DNA of 64,000 nucleotides from Streptomyces sp. NBC_01591 (GTDB lineage Bacteria > Actinomycetota > Actinomycetes > Streptomycetales > Streptomycetaceae): NCBI RefSeq assembly GCF_035918155.1, contig NZ_CP109327.1, forward strand, positions 6,944,001-7,008,000. The letters run 5' to 3'. The notes beneath the pieces are model-generated. The model was not told where the DNA came from and searched no databases. It saw only the letters and a program-made list of their open reading frames with translations. This document shows positions 8,085 to 15,499 of this stretch, piece by piece (within the stretch, counting starts at the first letter, position 1; every line of letters starts with the position of its first letter). The translations under genes were made by a program, and so were the position numbers.

Positions 8085-8816
8085 TCAGTCCCGGGGATTG
8101 TCGCGGGCGCGGGCCTCGGAGATCCGGCGCCTGACCGGGGCGTAGTGCTCGCCCAGCGCCTTCATGAATCCGGTGATGTCCCCGGCCCGCGCGGCGTCCA
8201 CGATGTTCTGGTGGGCGGCGATCGTGGCCATCTCGTCGGCGTGCGTGAATCCGTCGAGGTGCGGCGCGACGATCGAGTACACGTCCCAGAAGGCCATCGA
8301 GAGCTGGCCGATCAGTTCATTGCCGAGCGGCGCCACCAGCAGCGCGTGGAATGCCCGGTCGGCCTCCACGAAGCCGTGCCCGTCCTGGGCGCCGGTCTCG
8401 CGCATGGTGGTGACCAGGCCGTCCAGCGCGTCGAGCTGGTCCGTGCTGAGCGTGGAGACGATCCGGTCGGCCATCCCGCGCTCGAAGAGCTCGCGTACGT
8501 CGACGAGGTCGGCCATGACCTGGAAGTCGTCGTCGGGGGAGAGCAGCCCGCGGAAGGTCAGGCTCTCCACCAGTGCCGACAGGCTCAGCCGGCCCACGTA
8601 CGTGCCGTGCCCGTGCCGCACCTCCACGATGTCCAGCGCGTTGAGGATCTTGACCGCCTCGCGGACGCTGGAGCGGCTGGCGCCGAGCGCCTCGCACAGG
8701 GCCGGTTCGGTGGGCAGCGGGTCCCCGGGGCGGAGTCGCTTCTCGAGGATGTAGCGCTTGATGCCCTCGACGACTTCCTGCCGGAGCAGCTGCCGGCCGG
8801 GCCTCGCACCGGACAT
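8085..8816 (-). CDS. FadR-type GntR transcriptional regulator (FCD domain)
   Basis: This 243-residue regulator has an N-terminal winged helix (about 15-80: EGIKRYILEKRLRPGDPLP, EALGASRSSVREAVKIL, GHGTYVG wing) and a C-terminal all-helical FCD domain with its metal-site pattern (ADLVDVRELFE, DRAFHALLV, HQNIVDAARAGD). I chose the ATG at 8816 because GTGGGGAG lies 7 nt upstream. The frame extends further but without a site. A palindromic motif at 8880-8900 in its promoter is a likely autoregulatory operator. It diverges from the Dpp permease remnants and sits beside other remnants of sugar catabolism, so it probably governed that uptake system, and may still control the intact aldolase gene. Confidence 0.92.
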   Translation of the reverse strand: MSGARPGRQLLRQEVVEGIKRYILEKRLRPGDPLPTEPALCEALGASRSSVREAVKILNALDIVEVRHGHGTYVGRLSLSALVESLTFRGLLSPDDDFQVMADLVDVRELFERGMADRIVSTLSTDQLDALDGLVTTMRETGAQDGHGFVEADRAFHALLVAPLGNELIGQLSMAFWDVYSIVAPHLDGFTHADEMATIAAHQNIVDAARAGDITGFMKALGEHYAPVRRRISEARARDNPRD

Positions 8817-8879
8817 ATGTGAACTCCCCACCTCTTGACCCCTCTCGATTGTCCAGCTACGCTCCCACGCTATCAAGGC

Positions 8880-8900
8880 ATCAGACATCTGACGTCTGAT
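8880..8900. promoter_or_regulatory. Inverted-repeat operator upstream of the FadR-type gene
   Basis: ATCAGAC (8880-8886) and GTCTGAT (8894-8900) form a perfect 7-bp inverted repeat around a 7-nt centre. The inner 15-mer AGACATCTGACGTCT is related to elements at 346-360 and 4104-4118. It sits in the divergent promoter region of the regulator gene, right where the deleted permease locus begins. Confidence 0.6.
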
Positions 8901-8902
8901 GC

Positions 8903-9202
8903 TCCGCCCGCGGCAACGGCCTCCCACCGCTCCTGGTGATCCGCTCGGTGCTGCGCAACGCGCTCGTCACCCCGCTCACCGTGCTCGGCATCAAGGTCGG
9001 CTACATGCTCAGCGGCGCGGTCGTCATCGAAGCGATCTTCGACCTGCCCGGCATGGGCAAACTCGTCCTCGAAGGTGTCACCGGCGGCGATGTCACCCTG
9101 GTCCAGGGCACCGTACTGACCATCGCCATAGCGTTCCTGGTGGTCAACGTCATCGTCGACCTGCTCTATCTGCTGGTCAACCCGCGCATCAGGACGGTGT
9201 GA
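8903..9202 (+). pseudogene. Dpp/Opp-type ABC permease (DppB), C-terminal third only
   Basis: About 99 codons remain. They start in the ATPase-contacting EAA loop (ARGNGLPP, RSVLRNALVTPLTVLG), continue through two hydrophobic segments (GYMLSGAVVIEAIFDLPG and ALLTIAIAFLVVNVIV-like) and end NPRIRTV at TGA 9200-9202. This is the typical end of the first permease of a peptide/nickel-type ABC importer. The first 200 or so residues and the promoter are gone. The joint lies at about 8900, exactly beside the regulator's operator. The next permease gene follows by 1 nt. Confidence 0.85.
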
Positions 9203-9203
9203 C

Positions 9204-9976
9204 ATGTTCGCCACCGGCCGTCTGGCCAACAAACTGTCCCGACCGGGCATCGCCTTCCGCTCCCTCCCGGTCACCTCCCGCATCGCCCTCGGCGTACTGA
9301 TCGTCGTCGTCCTCGGCGCCGTACACGCCCCACTGTTCACCCAGGACCCGCTGACCACCGGCACCCCGGTGCAGGCACCCAGCGGCGCCCGCTGGTTCGG
9401 CACCGACCAGGCCGGCCGCGACGTCTTCGCCCGGGTCGTGCGCGGCTCGCGCTACTCGCTGGTCATCGGCCTCGGCGCGACCGCGCTCGCACTGGTCGCC
9501 GGCGCGCTGCTCGGCTCGATCGCCGCCACCTCGCGCAAGCTCGGCGACGAGTCCGTGATGCGGACCCTCGACGTCGTGATGTCGTTCCCGCCGATCGCGC
9601 TGGCCGCCGTCCTCGTCGCGGTCTTCGGCACCGGCGTCCCGGTGATCATCTTCACCATCGCCTTCGTCTGCACACCGTCACTGGCCCGCGTGGTCCGCGC
9701 CAATGTGCTGTCCCAGTACGGTGAGGACTACGCCGGGCGCCGGCAAGGTCATCGGCGCCCGGCGCGGCTACATCGTGCTGCGCTACGTCGCCGTCAACTG
9801 CATGGCCCCGGTCATGGTGTTCGCCACCGTCATGGTCGCCGAGGCGATCATCTTCGAGGCCAGCCTCTCCTTCATCGGCGCCGGGGTGCAGGACCCCGAC
9901 CCCAGCTGGGGCAGCGTCCTCGCCCACGGCCGGCAGATCCTCCTCGCCGGCGGCTGGTGGGCCGGCTGGGCAATAT
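9204..9976 (+). pseudogene. Dpp/Opp-type ABC permease (DppC), frameshifted and 3' truncated
   Basis: The ATG at 9204 opens a DppC-type permease: one N-terminal helix (RIALGVLIVVVLGAVHAPLF), the DppC hallmark WFGTDQAGRDVFARVVRGSR near residue 73, then the core membrane domain. After QYGEDYAG (about 9732-9740) the frame is broken by one extra base. The correct continuation is one frame over (AGKVIGARRGYIVLRYVAVN, then AIIFEASLSFIGAGVQDPDPSWG). The gene is then cut at about 9970, after LLAGGWWAGW, and joined to the tail of an aldolase gene. It has two independent lesions, so it is not functional. It belonged with the DppB remnant in front of it. Confidence 0.87.
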
Positions 9977-10264
9977 GTGGACCCGCACGGGTACGTACGT
10001 CGCTACGAGGCCGCGATACGGGGCGATTGGGCCGCCGCCAGGGCCGAACAGGACCGCCTGGTCGCGCTCTTCGACATCGTCCGCGCGGCCCGTCCCGGCA
10101 CGGCGTCCGCCACCGCCGCGGGCCTCGGCGCCTTCAAGACGGCACTCATGCTGCGAGGGATCACCGCGACGAACGCGATGAGCGCGCCGATGCGCCGCCT
10201 GGACGCGGCCGAGACCGCCGAGGTCGCGGCCTGCCTGGACCGCGCGGGGCTCGCCCGGGTGTGA
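9977..10264 (+). pseudogene. Tail of a second dihydrodipicolinate synthase-family aldolase
   Basis: Ninety-five codons match the last third of the aldolase at 3073-4032. DPHGYVRRYEAAIRGDW corresponds to its DPAGYVRLYDAARAGNW, and GLGAFKTALMLRGI corresponds to ALGSFKAALQLLGV. The catalytic tyrosine and lysine regions are missing. It is fused behind the broken DppC gene at about 9970 and is not a complete gene. It shows that a paralogous aldolase once followed the Dpp-type importer in this locus. Confidence 0.85.
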
Positions 10265-10284
10265 GCCGGCCCGGACAGAAGGAC

Positions 10285-10326
10285 AGCGGTCCGTCGTCAC
10301 AGCCCCGGCTGTGACGACGGACCGCT
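10285..10326. terminator. Bidirectional terminator
   Basis: Perfectly complementary 20-nt arms (10285-10304 and 10307-10326, starting AGCGGTCCGTCG) are separated by only 2 nt. They lie between the rightward aldolase remnant and the 3' end of the leftward long chaplin gene, serving both. Confidence 0.85.
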
Positions 10327-10357
10327 TCTCCGGTCCGCTATCTATCGACCGTGCCGG

Positions 10358-11257
10358 TCAGCTCTTCGAGGCACGGGTACGGCGGACCAGCATTGTTCCA
10401 CCGAGCACCAGGGCTGCGGCGGCCCCGCCGGCCATCCCCAGATTGGCGTCGGCACCGGTGTGCGCCAGCTGCTCGGTGGTGACCTTGGGCTCGACTTCGG
10501 TCCGCGGTTCACCGGTGGGGGGCGTGAGCGGGGGCGTGACCACGGGGGGCGTGACGGGAGGCGTGACCACCGGGGGTGTCACGGGGGGAGTGACTACCGG
10601 GGGCGTAACCGGCGGCGTGACTGGGGGCGTAACCGGCGGAGTGACCACCGGGGGTGTGACCGGGGGTGTGACTGGGGGCGTGACTGGGGGCGTGACTGGG
10701 GGTGTGACCGGGGGTGTGACCGGGGGTGTGACCGGCGGAGTGACCGGCGGAGTGACCGGGGGCGTGACCACCGGCGGTGTGACCACGGGGGGTTCCACGG
10801 GAGGCTCGACCACCGGCGGCTCGATGCCCGGCCCGCCCTCGTTCTCGCACGTGTTCCCAGCAGCCGGGTTCAGCGCACCGACGACGTCAACGGTGTTGCC
10901 GCACACGTTGACCGGAACGTCCACGGGAGCCTGGACGTTGTTGCCGGACAGCACCCCGGGGGAGTGGGCAGCGACGCCCTCGGCGCTCGCCCCCTGGCCC
11001 CCGTTGCCGGAACTGTCCCTGTTCTCGCACTCGTTGCCGAACGCGGGGTTCAGCAGGCCGATCACATTCACCGTGTTGCCGCACACGTTGACCGGCACAT
11101 GCACCGGCACCTGCACGTTGTTGCCCGAGCCGACGCCGGGCGAACCGACGGCCGCACCGTCGGCGGAGGCATCCGCGAACGCGTATCCGCCGGCAGCGGT
11201 CAGGATTCCTGACGCCGCCGCCATCACCAGCACGCTCTTACTCAAGGCTTTTCGCAT
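10358..11257 (-). CDS. Long chaplin with two chaplin domains and LAxTG sorting signal
   Basis: This 299-residue cell-wall-anchored hydrophobic coat protein is of the ChpA/B/C type, which helps aerial hyphae escape the water film. It has a signal peptide (residues 1-28, cleaved after YAFA), chaplin domain 1 at about 30-75 and domain 2 at about 85-135. Each domain has the GNNVQ/VPVNVCGNTV/LNPAFGN core and two cysteines. A PVTPP-repeat wall-spanning region runs from about 145 to 255. It ends with a class E sortase signal: LAHTG at about 264-268, a hydrophobic helix and an RRTR tail. The ATG at 11257 has GAAGGGGC upstream. It diverges from the rodlin gene, as expected for this developmental cluster. 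Confidence 0.95.
   Translation of the reverse strand: MRKALSKSVLVMAAASGILTAAGGYAFADASADGAAVGSPGVGSGNNVQVPVHVPVNVCGNTVNVIGLLNPAFGNECENRDSSGNGGQGASAEGVAAHSPGVLSGNNVQAPVDVPVNVCGNTVDVVGALNPAAGNTCENEGGPGIEPPVVEPPVEPPVVTPPVVTPPVTPPVTPPVTPPVTPPVTPPVTPPVTPPVTPPVTPPVVTPPVTPPVTPPVTPPVVTPPVTPPVVTPPVTPPVVTPPLTPPTGEPRTEVEPKVTTEQLAHTGADANLGMAGGAAAALVLGGTMLVRRTRASKS
10528..10800. repeat. Tandem 12-nt-unit repeat encoding PVTP/VTPP repeats
   Basis: Imperfect 12-base units of the form GTGACCGGGGGC/T (with GGCGTGACC variants) are repeated about twenty times. They encode the Val-Thr-Pro-Pro wall-spanning region of the long chaplin. Such DNA is prone to slippage, so copy number may vary between strains. Confidence 0.85.
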
Positions 11258-11788
11258 TGGTTGCCCCTTCTTCGGACATTCCGTGCGAGCAGAACGCTCG
11301 CTGTTCATTCATCAGGCCGGTGCGGAATCCGTCGGGGAGGCCACCCCGGCGGTGCCCGTGCATGACTCGGCAAGCGGCGGTTACGGAAGGCGCAGAGACC
11401 ACGGAAGACGTGTGCTTCATGAGAGGAGTCCGTGCTTCTGCCGGTCAAGCGCCCGAACCTGCACGCTTGTGTCACTCATAACGAGGAGGAGTTGTCGAGG
11501 AAACTCGAATAGTCGTGGAAATTGTGTGTTCACACGAATGGAGTACACGTGCGGGCCGGTATCGACGTCGTCCGGCGTGTGGAGCAGGTCGATTCACCGC
11601 GCGGGAATGGCTGCTGGGAGGCGGCAAGTGGCCGCGCGGAACGATTCCGCCCATGAGGTCCTGAGGTGGCTTTTCGTACTGCTGTGCGTGCTCCCCTGGC
11701 ATTCGGGTGAATGGAGAGAACCAAACGCCCGGTCGCGAGTTGGGCAGGTCGCTCCTGTACGGGGCAACCAGTACGAGAAGGGTTAATC
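11258..11788. promoter_or_regulatory. Divergent intergenic region between long chaplin and rodlin
   Basis: This 531-nt stretch has no convincing gene; its open frames have poor codon use and no start context. It is less GC-rich around 11460-11560. A small perfect inverted repeat, GTGTG-TT-CACAC, lies at 11524-11535. The region must hold the promoters of both the leftward chaplin gene and the rightward rodlin gene. I could not assign -35/-10 boxes with confidence, in keeping with promoters that use developmental sigma factors. Confidence 0.5.
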
Positions 11789-12190
11789 GTGATCAAGAAG
11801 GTTCTGGCTACGGGTGCCGTTGCCGCCTCCATCCTCGGTCTGGGCGCGACGCAGGCCATGGCTATCGGCGACGACGGCGGTACGACCTCGGTCAACGGCA
11901 ACGGAGCCTCGCAGTCGTTCGGCAACGCCGAGACCCACGGTGACGGCAGCCCGCAGTTCGGTCTGGTCCAGGGCAGCCTGAACAAGCCCTGCATCGGCCT
12001 GCCGGCCAAGGCCAACGTCGGCTCGCTCGTCGGCCTGGTCCCGGTCGCGGTCCAGGACGTCAACGTGCTGTCCTCGCCGCAGAACCAGCAGTGCACCGAG
12101 AACTCCACCCAGGCCAAGGGCGACGAGCCGCTGTCGCACATCCTGGACGGCATCCCCGTGCTCTCCGGCAACGGTGCCGGCAACAGCTGA
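11789..12190 (+). CDS. Rodlin (first copy)
   Basis: This 133-residue secreted protein is of the RdlA/RdlB family, which organises chaplin fibrils into the rodlet layer on aerial hyphae and spores. A 26-residue signal peptide ending AMA is followed by the mature start [21 protein letters not shown]. The middle has [18 protein letters not shown], then VPVAVQDVNVLSSPQNQQC and the end LSGNGAGNS. Two cysteines are conserved in all three rodlins here. The GTG at 11789 follows AGAAGG and begins MIKK-like signal sequence. It is the first of four rightward coat genes, each with its own leader. Confidence 0.95.
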   Translation: MIKKVLATGAVAASILGLGATQAMAIGDDGGTTSVNGNGASQSFGNAETHGDGSPQFGLVQGSLNKPCIGLPAKANVGSLVGLVPVAVQDVNVLSSPQNQQCTENSTQAKGDEPLSHILDGIPVLSGNGAGNS

Positions 12191-12214
12191 TCCGCAGCCG
12201 ATCCAGCCGTAACG

Positions 12215-12261
12215 ACAGGCCCGGGCCGCCGGCGTTCCTCCTCCGCGCAGCCCGGGCCTGT
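12215..12261 (+). terminator. Terminator after first rodlin gene
   Basis: Complementary 12-nt arms ACAGGCCCGGGC (12215-12226) and GCCCGGGCCTGT (12250-12261) lie 25 nt after the rodlin stop. Confidence 0.75.
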
Positions 12262-12366
12262 TGCTGCCGTTCCCGGCATGGGTGCACCGGATTGTCGGAA
12301 GATCCCTCCGGTGACATCGAGTGATCGATATTGCGTCATCCGGGCGATTTTTCGAGAATTTTCTGC

Positions 12367-12395
12367 TTGAAGAGTTTCGCATACGGTCTTAAATC
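12367..12395 (+). promoter_or_regulatory. Candidate promoter for the short chaplin gene
   Basis: TTGAAG (12367-12372), a 17-nt spacer and TAAATC (12390-12395) lie in an unusually AT-rich patch about 100 nt before the short chaplin gene. The rest of the interval from 12262 to 12494 shows no gene. Confidence 0.4.
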
Positions 12396-12494
12396 GTTAC
12401 GAATTACAGTGGCGGAGTTACGAGTGATCAGGACCGCGCTCGTGCGGCACGAAAGACGTGGCCGCTTCGGACTCCGTCAAAGAAAGGGAACAAA

Positions 12495-12728
12495 GTGAAG
12501 TACACCAAGGTTGCCGCCATCGCCGCCGGAACCCTGATGGCGATGGGTGCCGCCGCTCCCGCGTTCGCCGACTCCGGTGCCGAGGGCGGCGCTGCCTACT
12601 CCCCGGGCGTGCTGTCCGGCAACAACGTCCAGGTCCCGGTTCACGTCCCGCTCAACCTGTGCGGCAACTCCGTGAACGTGATCGGTCTGCTCAACCCCGC
12701 CTTCGGCAACACCTGCTCCAACGTCTGA
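12495..12728 (+). CDS. Short chaplin
   Basis: This 77-residue secreted amyloid-forming coat protein has a single chaplin domain, like ChpD-H. The signal peptide ends at AFA (about residue 25). The mature domain starts DSGAEGGAAYSPGVLSGNN, continues VQVPVHVPLNLCGNSVNVIG and finishes LNPAFGNTCSNV. It carries the cysteine pair of the disulphide-bonded short chaplins, unlike ChpE-type proteins. The GTG at 12495 is preceded by AAAGGGAAC. Co-location with a long chaplin and rodlins matches the chpA/chpD/rdlA/rdlB neighbourhood of other streptomycetes, so ChpD is the likely equivalent. I leave the symbol open because short chaplins are hard to tell apart. Confidence 0.94.
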   Translation: MKYTKVAAIAAGTLMAMGAAAPAFADSGAEGGAAYSPGVLSGNNVQVPVHVPLNLCGNSVNVIGLLNPAFGNTCSNV

Positions 12729-12760
12729 CCTCTGGTCGGACGGGCCGAACGCTCGTGACC

Positions 12761-12801
12761 GGAAGGCCCCGGAACGCATTCGATGCGATCCGGGGTCTTC
12801 C
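12761..12801 (+). terminator. Terminator after the short chaplin gene
   Basis: The arm GGAAGGCCCCGGA (12761-12773) pairs, with a mismatch, with 12789-12801. A CCCCTTTTCC tract follows. Confidence 0.7.
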
Positions 12802-12972
12802 CCCTTTTCCGGCATTCGATCGGGTGGTCCCGCAGAAATACGAACTCATCCAGTTGCCGTGTCGCAACCGCATCGTTACCCAGAGGGAAAGCGGCAGAAG
12901 GCACGGCTAAAGAAGGCTCGTGCGGCGCGGGTGCGCGACCGAACGGATGCCGCTGCAGAAGGGAACCCGAAA

Positions 12973-13263
12973 GTGAAGTACGCGAAGACTGCTGCGTTCG
13001 TTGCCGGTTCCGTGGTTGCTCTCGGAACGGCTGCTCCCGCCTTCGCCGTCACCAACGCCACGGCCCCCAACTTCAGCCTCAACGGCGGCGTCAACCAGGT
13101 GGTGGAGGGCGCCCCGCAGGCCGTCGACCCGATCGTCGACACGGTCGGCGGCGCCGCGGAGTCCGTACAGAAGAGCGGCGCCGTCACCAAGCTGGCCGAC
13201 CAGGCGACCGGTGCGGCCAAGGGCGCGGCCCCGCTCATGGGCGGCCTGCCGCTCGGCGGCTGA
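12973..13263 (+). CDS. Small secreted protein of the rodlin/chaplin cluster, unknown function
   Basis: This 96-residue exported protein starts MKYAKTAAFVAGSVVALG and has a signal-peptide cleavage site after AFA at about residue 25. The signal peptide is close to that of the short chaplin before it (MKYTKVAAIAAGTLMAMG). The mature part has no chaplin or rodlin motif and no cysteine. It begins VTNATAPNFSLNGGVNQVV and continues with an Ala/Gly-rich, predicted amphipathic helical stretch ending PLMGGLPLGG. The GTG at 12973 with AGAAGGGA upstream is preferred over an ATG at 12859, which would place a long charged segment before the signal peptide. Its position between coat genes suggests a cell-surface role in aerial growth; I do not recognise a named family. 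Confidence 0.85.
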   Translation: MKYAKTAAFVAGSVVALGTAAPAFAVTNATAPNFSLNGGVNQVVEGAPQAVDPIVDTVGGAAESVQKSGAVTKLADQATGAAKGAAPLMGGLPLGG

Positions 13264-13448
13264 TCGGTCGCGCCACGGAAGTTCCCGCTGATCCCCGGCC
13301 TTTCGAATTACTCCGGCGCTGCGAATTCGGCGAACAACCGAACGTAAAAGCACCGTTCGAGTGAATTGGCACAACCATCCCCGTCGTCGTGAGTTGATCA
13401 GGGCGCTCCGGACAGGCGGGCAACAGAAAACCCCAGAAGGGCTATTTG

Positions 13449-13859
13449 ATGATCAAGAAGATTATGGCCTCGGCAGCAGTCGCTGCTTCGATCGTCGGCG
13501 TCTCCGCCGCGATCGCCCCGCAGGCCATGGCCATTGGCAACGACGGTGGCACGACGTCGGTCAACGGCAACGACGCCATCCAGTCGTACGGCAACTCCGC
13601 CACCCACGGCGACATGAGCCCGCAGTTCGCGCTCATCCAGGGCTCGCTCAACAAGCCCTGCGTCGCACTGCCGGCCAAGGCCAACGTCGGTTCGGTCCTC
13701 GGGGCCGTCCCGGTCTCGGTCCAGGACATCAACGTCCTGGCCTCGCCGCAGAACCAGCAGTGCACGGAGAACTCCACCCAGGCCAAGGGCGACGAGGCCC
13801 TCTCGCACATCCTGGACGACATCCCGATCCTGTCCGGCAACGGCGCCGGCAACAACTAA
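13449..13859 (+). CDS. Rodlin (second copy)
   Basis: This 136-residue rodlin has a signal peptide to about residue 29 (APQAMA). The mature sequence starts [21 protein letters not shown], with [18 protein letters not shown] in the middle and the conserved [15 protein letters not shown] block near the end. It is closely similar to the copies at 11789 and 14442 but has its own substitutions, so the copies are diverged paralogues rather than recent duplicates. The ATG at 13449 is chosen for the AGAAGGG site 8 nt upstream; a TTG just before it is a weaker choice. Product role: assembly of chaplin fibrils into rodlets on the outer surface. Confidence 0.94.
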   Translation: MIKKIMASAAVAASIVGVSAAIAPQAMAIGNDGGTTSVNGNDAIQSYGNSATHGDMSPQFALIQGSLNKPCVALPAKANVGSVLGAVPVSVQDINVLASPQNQQCTENSTQAKGDEALSHILDDIPILSGNGAGNN

Positions 13860-13954
13860 GGCCGTACCGCTCCGGGCGCTCCTCGCCGATTCGTCGAACC
13901 GGCAGGGGAGCGTGCCGCGGGCAGCTTCGAGCCCGCCTGTACGCAGTACGTGAA

Positions 13955-14026
13955 ACACCCGTGGGGCCGGCACATCCACGCGGCAGTCGTTCTTCGGCCG
14001 CCCGGATGTGTCGGCCCCACTCGTGT
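13955..14026 (+). terminator. Long stem-loop after second rodlin gene
   Basis: Arms of 23 nt (13955-13977 and 14004-14026, core GTGGGGCCGGCACATCC) pair with three mismatches around a 26-nt loop, about 95 nt after the rodlin stop. Probably a terminator; a structured leader for the next small gene is possible. Confidence 0.6.
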
Positions 14027-14122
14027 GTCCGGGGTGCAACGGCCCCTCGAAGGGGCGGGCGGACTGGGCCGGTTGCCGTAGTGCCGGCAGACGTCACCCG
14101 CCGTACCGGGTAGGGGCCAGAC

Positions 14123-14323
14123 ATGGACCAGTACGACAGTCAACACCCCCGCGGCCGAGAGTGGCACGCACAGGACGGCACACCCATCTACGACCGGCTG
14201 CTCGCCGAATGGCAGGCGGCCCACGGCAGTCCGGAGCCCGCGCCGCCGGCAGGGGCCGAACGGCCGTGCGCGGGAAGCCGGGTTCCCGCGGCCCGCACCT
14301 CCGGCGAGGCCGTCGACGGGTAG
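14123..14323 (+). CDS. Small conserved hypothetical protein
   Basis: This 66-residue cytoplasmic protein has no signal peptide or membrane helix. The start MDQYDSQHPRGREWHAQDGTPIYDRLLAEW contains a WHAQDGTPIYD-like block that I recall from small streptomycete proteins near this cluster. The C-terminal half is Pro/Ala-rich and looks disordered. The ATG at 14123 is preceded by AGGGGCC. Function is unknown. It sits between two rodlin genes on the same strand but has no rodlin-like features, and the preceding stem-loop suggests its own transcript. Confidence 0.7.
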   Translation: MDQYDSQHPRGREWHAQDGTPIYDRLLAEWQAAHGSPEPAPPAGAERPCAGSRVPAARTSGEAVDG

Positions 14324-14441
14324 CCGCGGGCCGTCGAACTCATGCCGGATCGAACCCGTTTGAGTGGTACAGCGGAACCGACGCTTCCGTAGCGGGTTGA
14401 TCAGTACGTTCCACAACGGGACGCTCCGAAAGGTGAAGCGT

Positions 14442-14852
14442 GTGAAGAAGATGATGGCCGGCGCGGCAGTGGCTGTGTCCCTGGTCGGTCTGTCCGCCGC
14501 CGCGGCCCCCGCGGCCATGGCGATCGGCAATGACGGGGGCACCACGTCGGTCAACGGCAACGGCGCCGTGGACGAGTTCGGCAACAGTGTGACTCAGGGC
14601 GACGGCAGCCCGCAGTTCCAGCTCGTCCAGGGCACGCTGAACAAGGCCTGCGTCGGTCTGCCGCTCAAGGCCAACGCCGGTTCGCTCGTCGGCGTGCTGG
14701 TGCCCGTCGCGGTCCAGGACATCAACGCCCTGTCCTCGCCGCAGAACCAGCAGTGCGCCGAGAACTCCACCCAGGCCAAGGGCGACGAGCCGCTGTCGCA
14801 CCTCGTCGACGACATCCCGGTGCTCTCGGGCAACGGGATCGCCAACAACTGA
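14442..14852 (+). CDS. Rodlin (third copy)
   Basis: This is a 136-residue rodlin with signal peptide to about residue 29 (APAAMA). The mature start is [21 protein letters not shown], the middle block NKACVGLPLKANAGSLVG and the conserved end VQDINALSSPQNQQCAENST, then LSGNGIANN. The NKAC instead of NKPC and the inserted V in GVLVPVAVQ distinguish it from the other two. The GTG at 14442 is chosen with AAAGG upstream; the in-frame GTG at 14433 is an alternative. A third rodlin in one cluster is more than the RdlA/RdlB pair usually described, which may mean specialisation or dosage in rodlet formation. Confidence 0.94.
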   Translation: MKKMMAGAAVAVSLVGLSAAAAPAAMAIGNDGGTTSVNGNGAVDEFGNSVTQGDGSPQFQLVQGTLNKACVGLPLKANAGSLVGVLVPVAVQDINALSSPQNQQCAENSTQAKGDEPLSHLVDDIPVLSGNGIANN

Positions 14853-14952
14853 CGCACCTGACGTGCGGGCTGCCCGGGGATCCGCCCCGCGGACGCCCGC
14901 ACCGCGGTGCACAGCAGGATCAGGGGCACTGCCCCAGGGCTCCGCGCATGAG

Positions 14953-14986
14953 GATGCCCACCGCGCCACGGGGGGCGGTGGGCATT
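14953..14986. terminator. Bidirectional terminator between rodlin and DUF5949 genes
   Basis: GATGCCCACCGC (14953-14964) pairs with GCGGTGGGCAT at 14975-14985, between two convergent genes. Confidence 0.75.
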
Positions 14987-15004
14987 CGGCGTACCGGGGG
15001 CGGG

Positions 15005-15499
15005 TCAGGCCAGGCTGCGTACCGGAAGGACGCAGTGGGCGGAGGTCGTGATGACCTCCGGGTCGGCCGCGAAGGACCGCAGCAGCTCCTCGCTCACCGG
15101 CCGGCCCGGTGTGCCCTGGGGCCACGGGCGGGTGGCGAACATCGTGTGCACCTCGCCCCGTTCGCCGGCCGCGGCCAGCCACTCGGGCGGTGCGGGGTAC
15201 TGCGCCGTGAAGTGGGGCAGCGTGAGGACCGCCTGGCCGGCCTGGACGAGCAGCTTCGCCGGGAGACCCGGGTTCTCGGCGGCGTACACCGGACCGCTGC
15301 CGACCGGCAGTCCACTGCGTTCCAGGGCCACGCGCATGGCGGCCTCGCCGGCGGCGGGGCCGCCCGTACCGTCGCCCAGCGAGTAGACGAGCAGGAAGGC
15401 GACATCGTGGCCGTCGGCGGGGTGTTCGCCGCTCCATCCGATCAGCGTGATCGTGCCCAACTGGGCTTGTGTGAACGTGCCGGTCTGGGGTGAGGTCAT
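15005..15499 (-). CDS. DUF5949 family protein
   Basis: This 164-residue cytoplasmic protein, starting MTSPQTGTFTQAQLGTITLI, is recognisable as the streptomycete DUF5949 family often found near the rodlin cluster. It contains VAFLLVYSLGDGTGG and a VRHAxx-type end (SAHCVLPVRSL). No catalytic motif, signal peptide or membrane helix is visible. Its biochemical role is unknown. I chose the ATG at 15499; an in-frame ATG at 15511 would add four residues, and neither has a strong ribosome-binding site. It converges with the third rodlin gene across a shared terminator. Confidence 0.75.
   Translation of the reverse strand: MTSPQTGTFTQAQLGTITLIGWSGEHPADGHDVAFLLVYSLGDGTGGPAAGEAAMRVALERSGLPVGSGPVYAAENPGLPAKLLVQAGQAVLTLPHFTAQYPAPPEWLAAAGERGEVHTMFATRPWPQGTPGRPVSEELLRSFAADPEVITTSAHCVLPVRSLA

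Noticed and set aside
10528..10800. Regular repeats that could be mistaken for a CRISPR array
   Set aside because: Units are 12 nt with no unique spacers and encode a PVTPP arm inside the chaplin gene.
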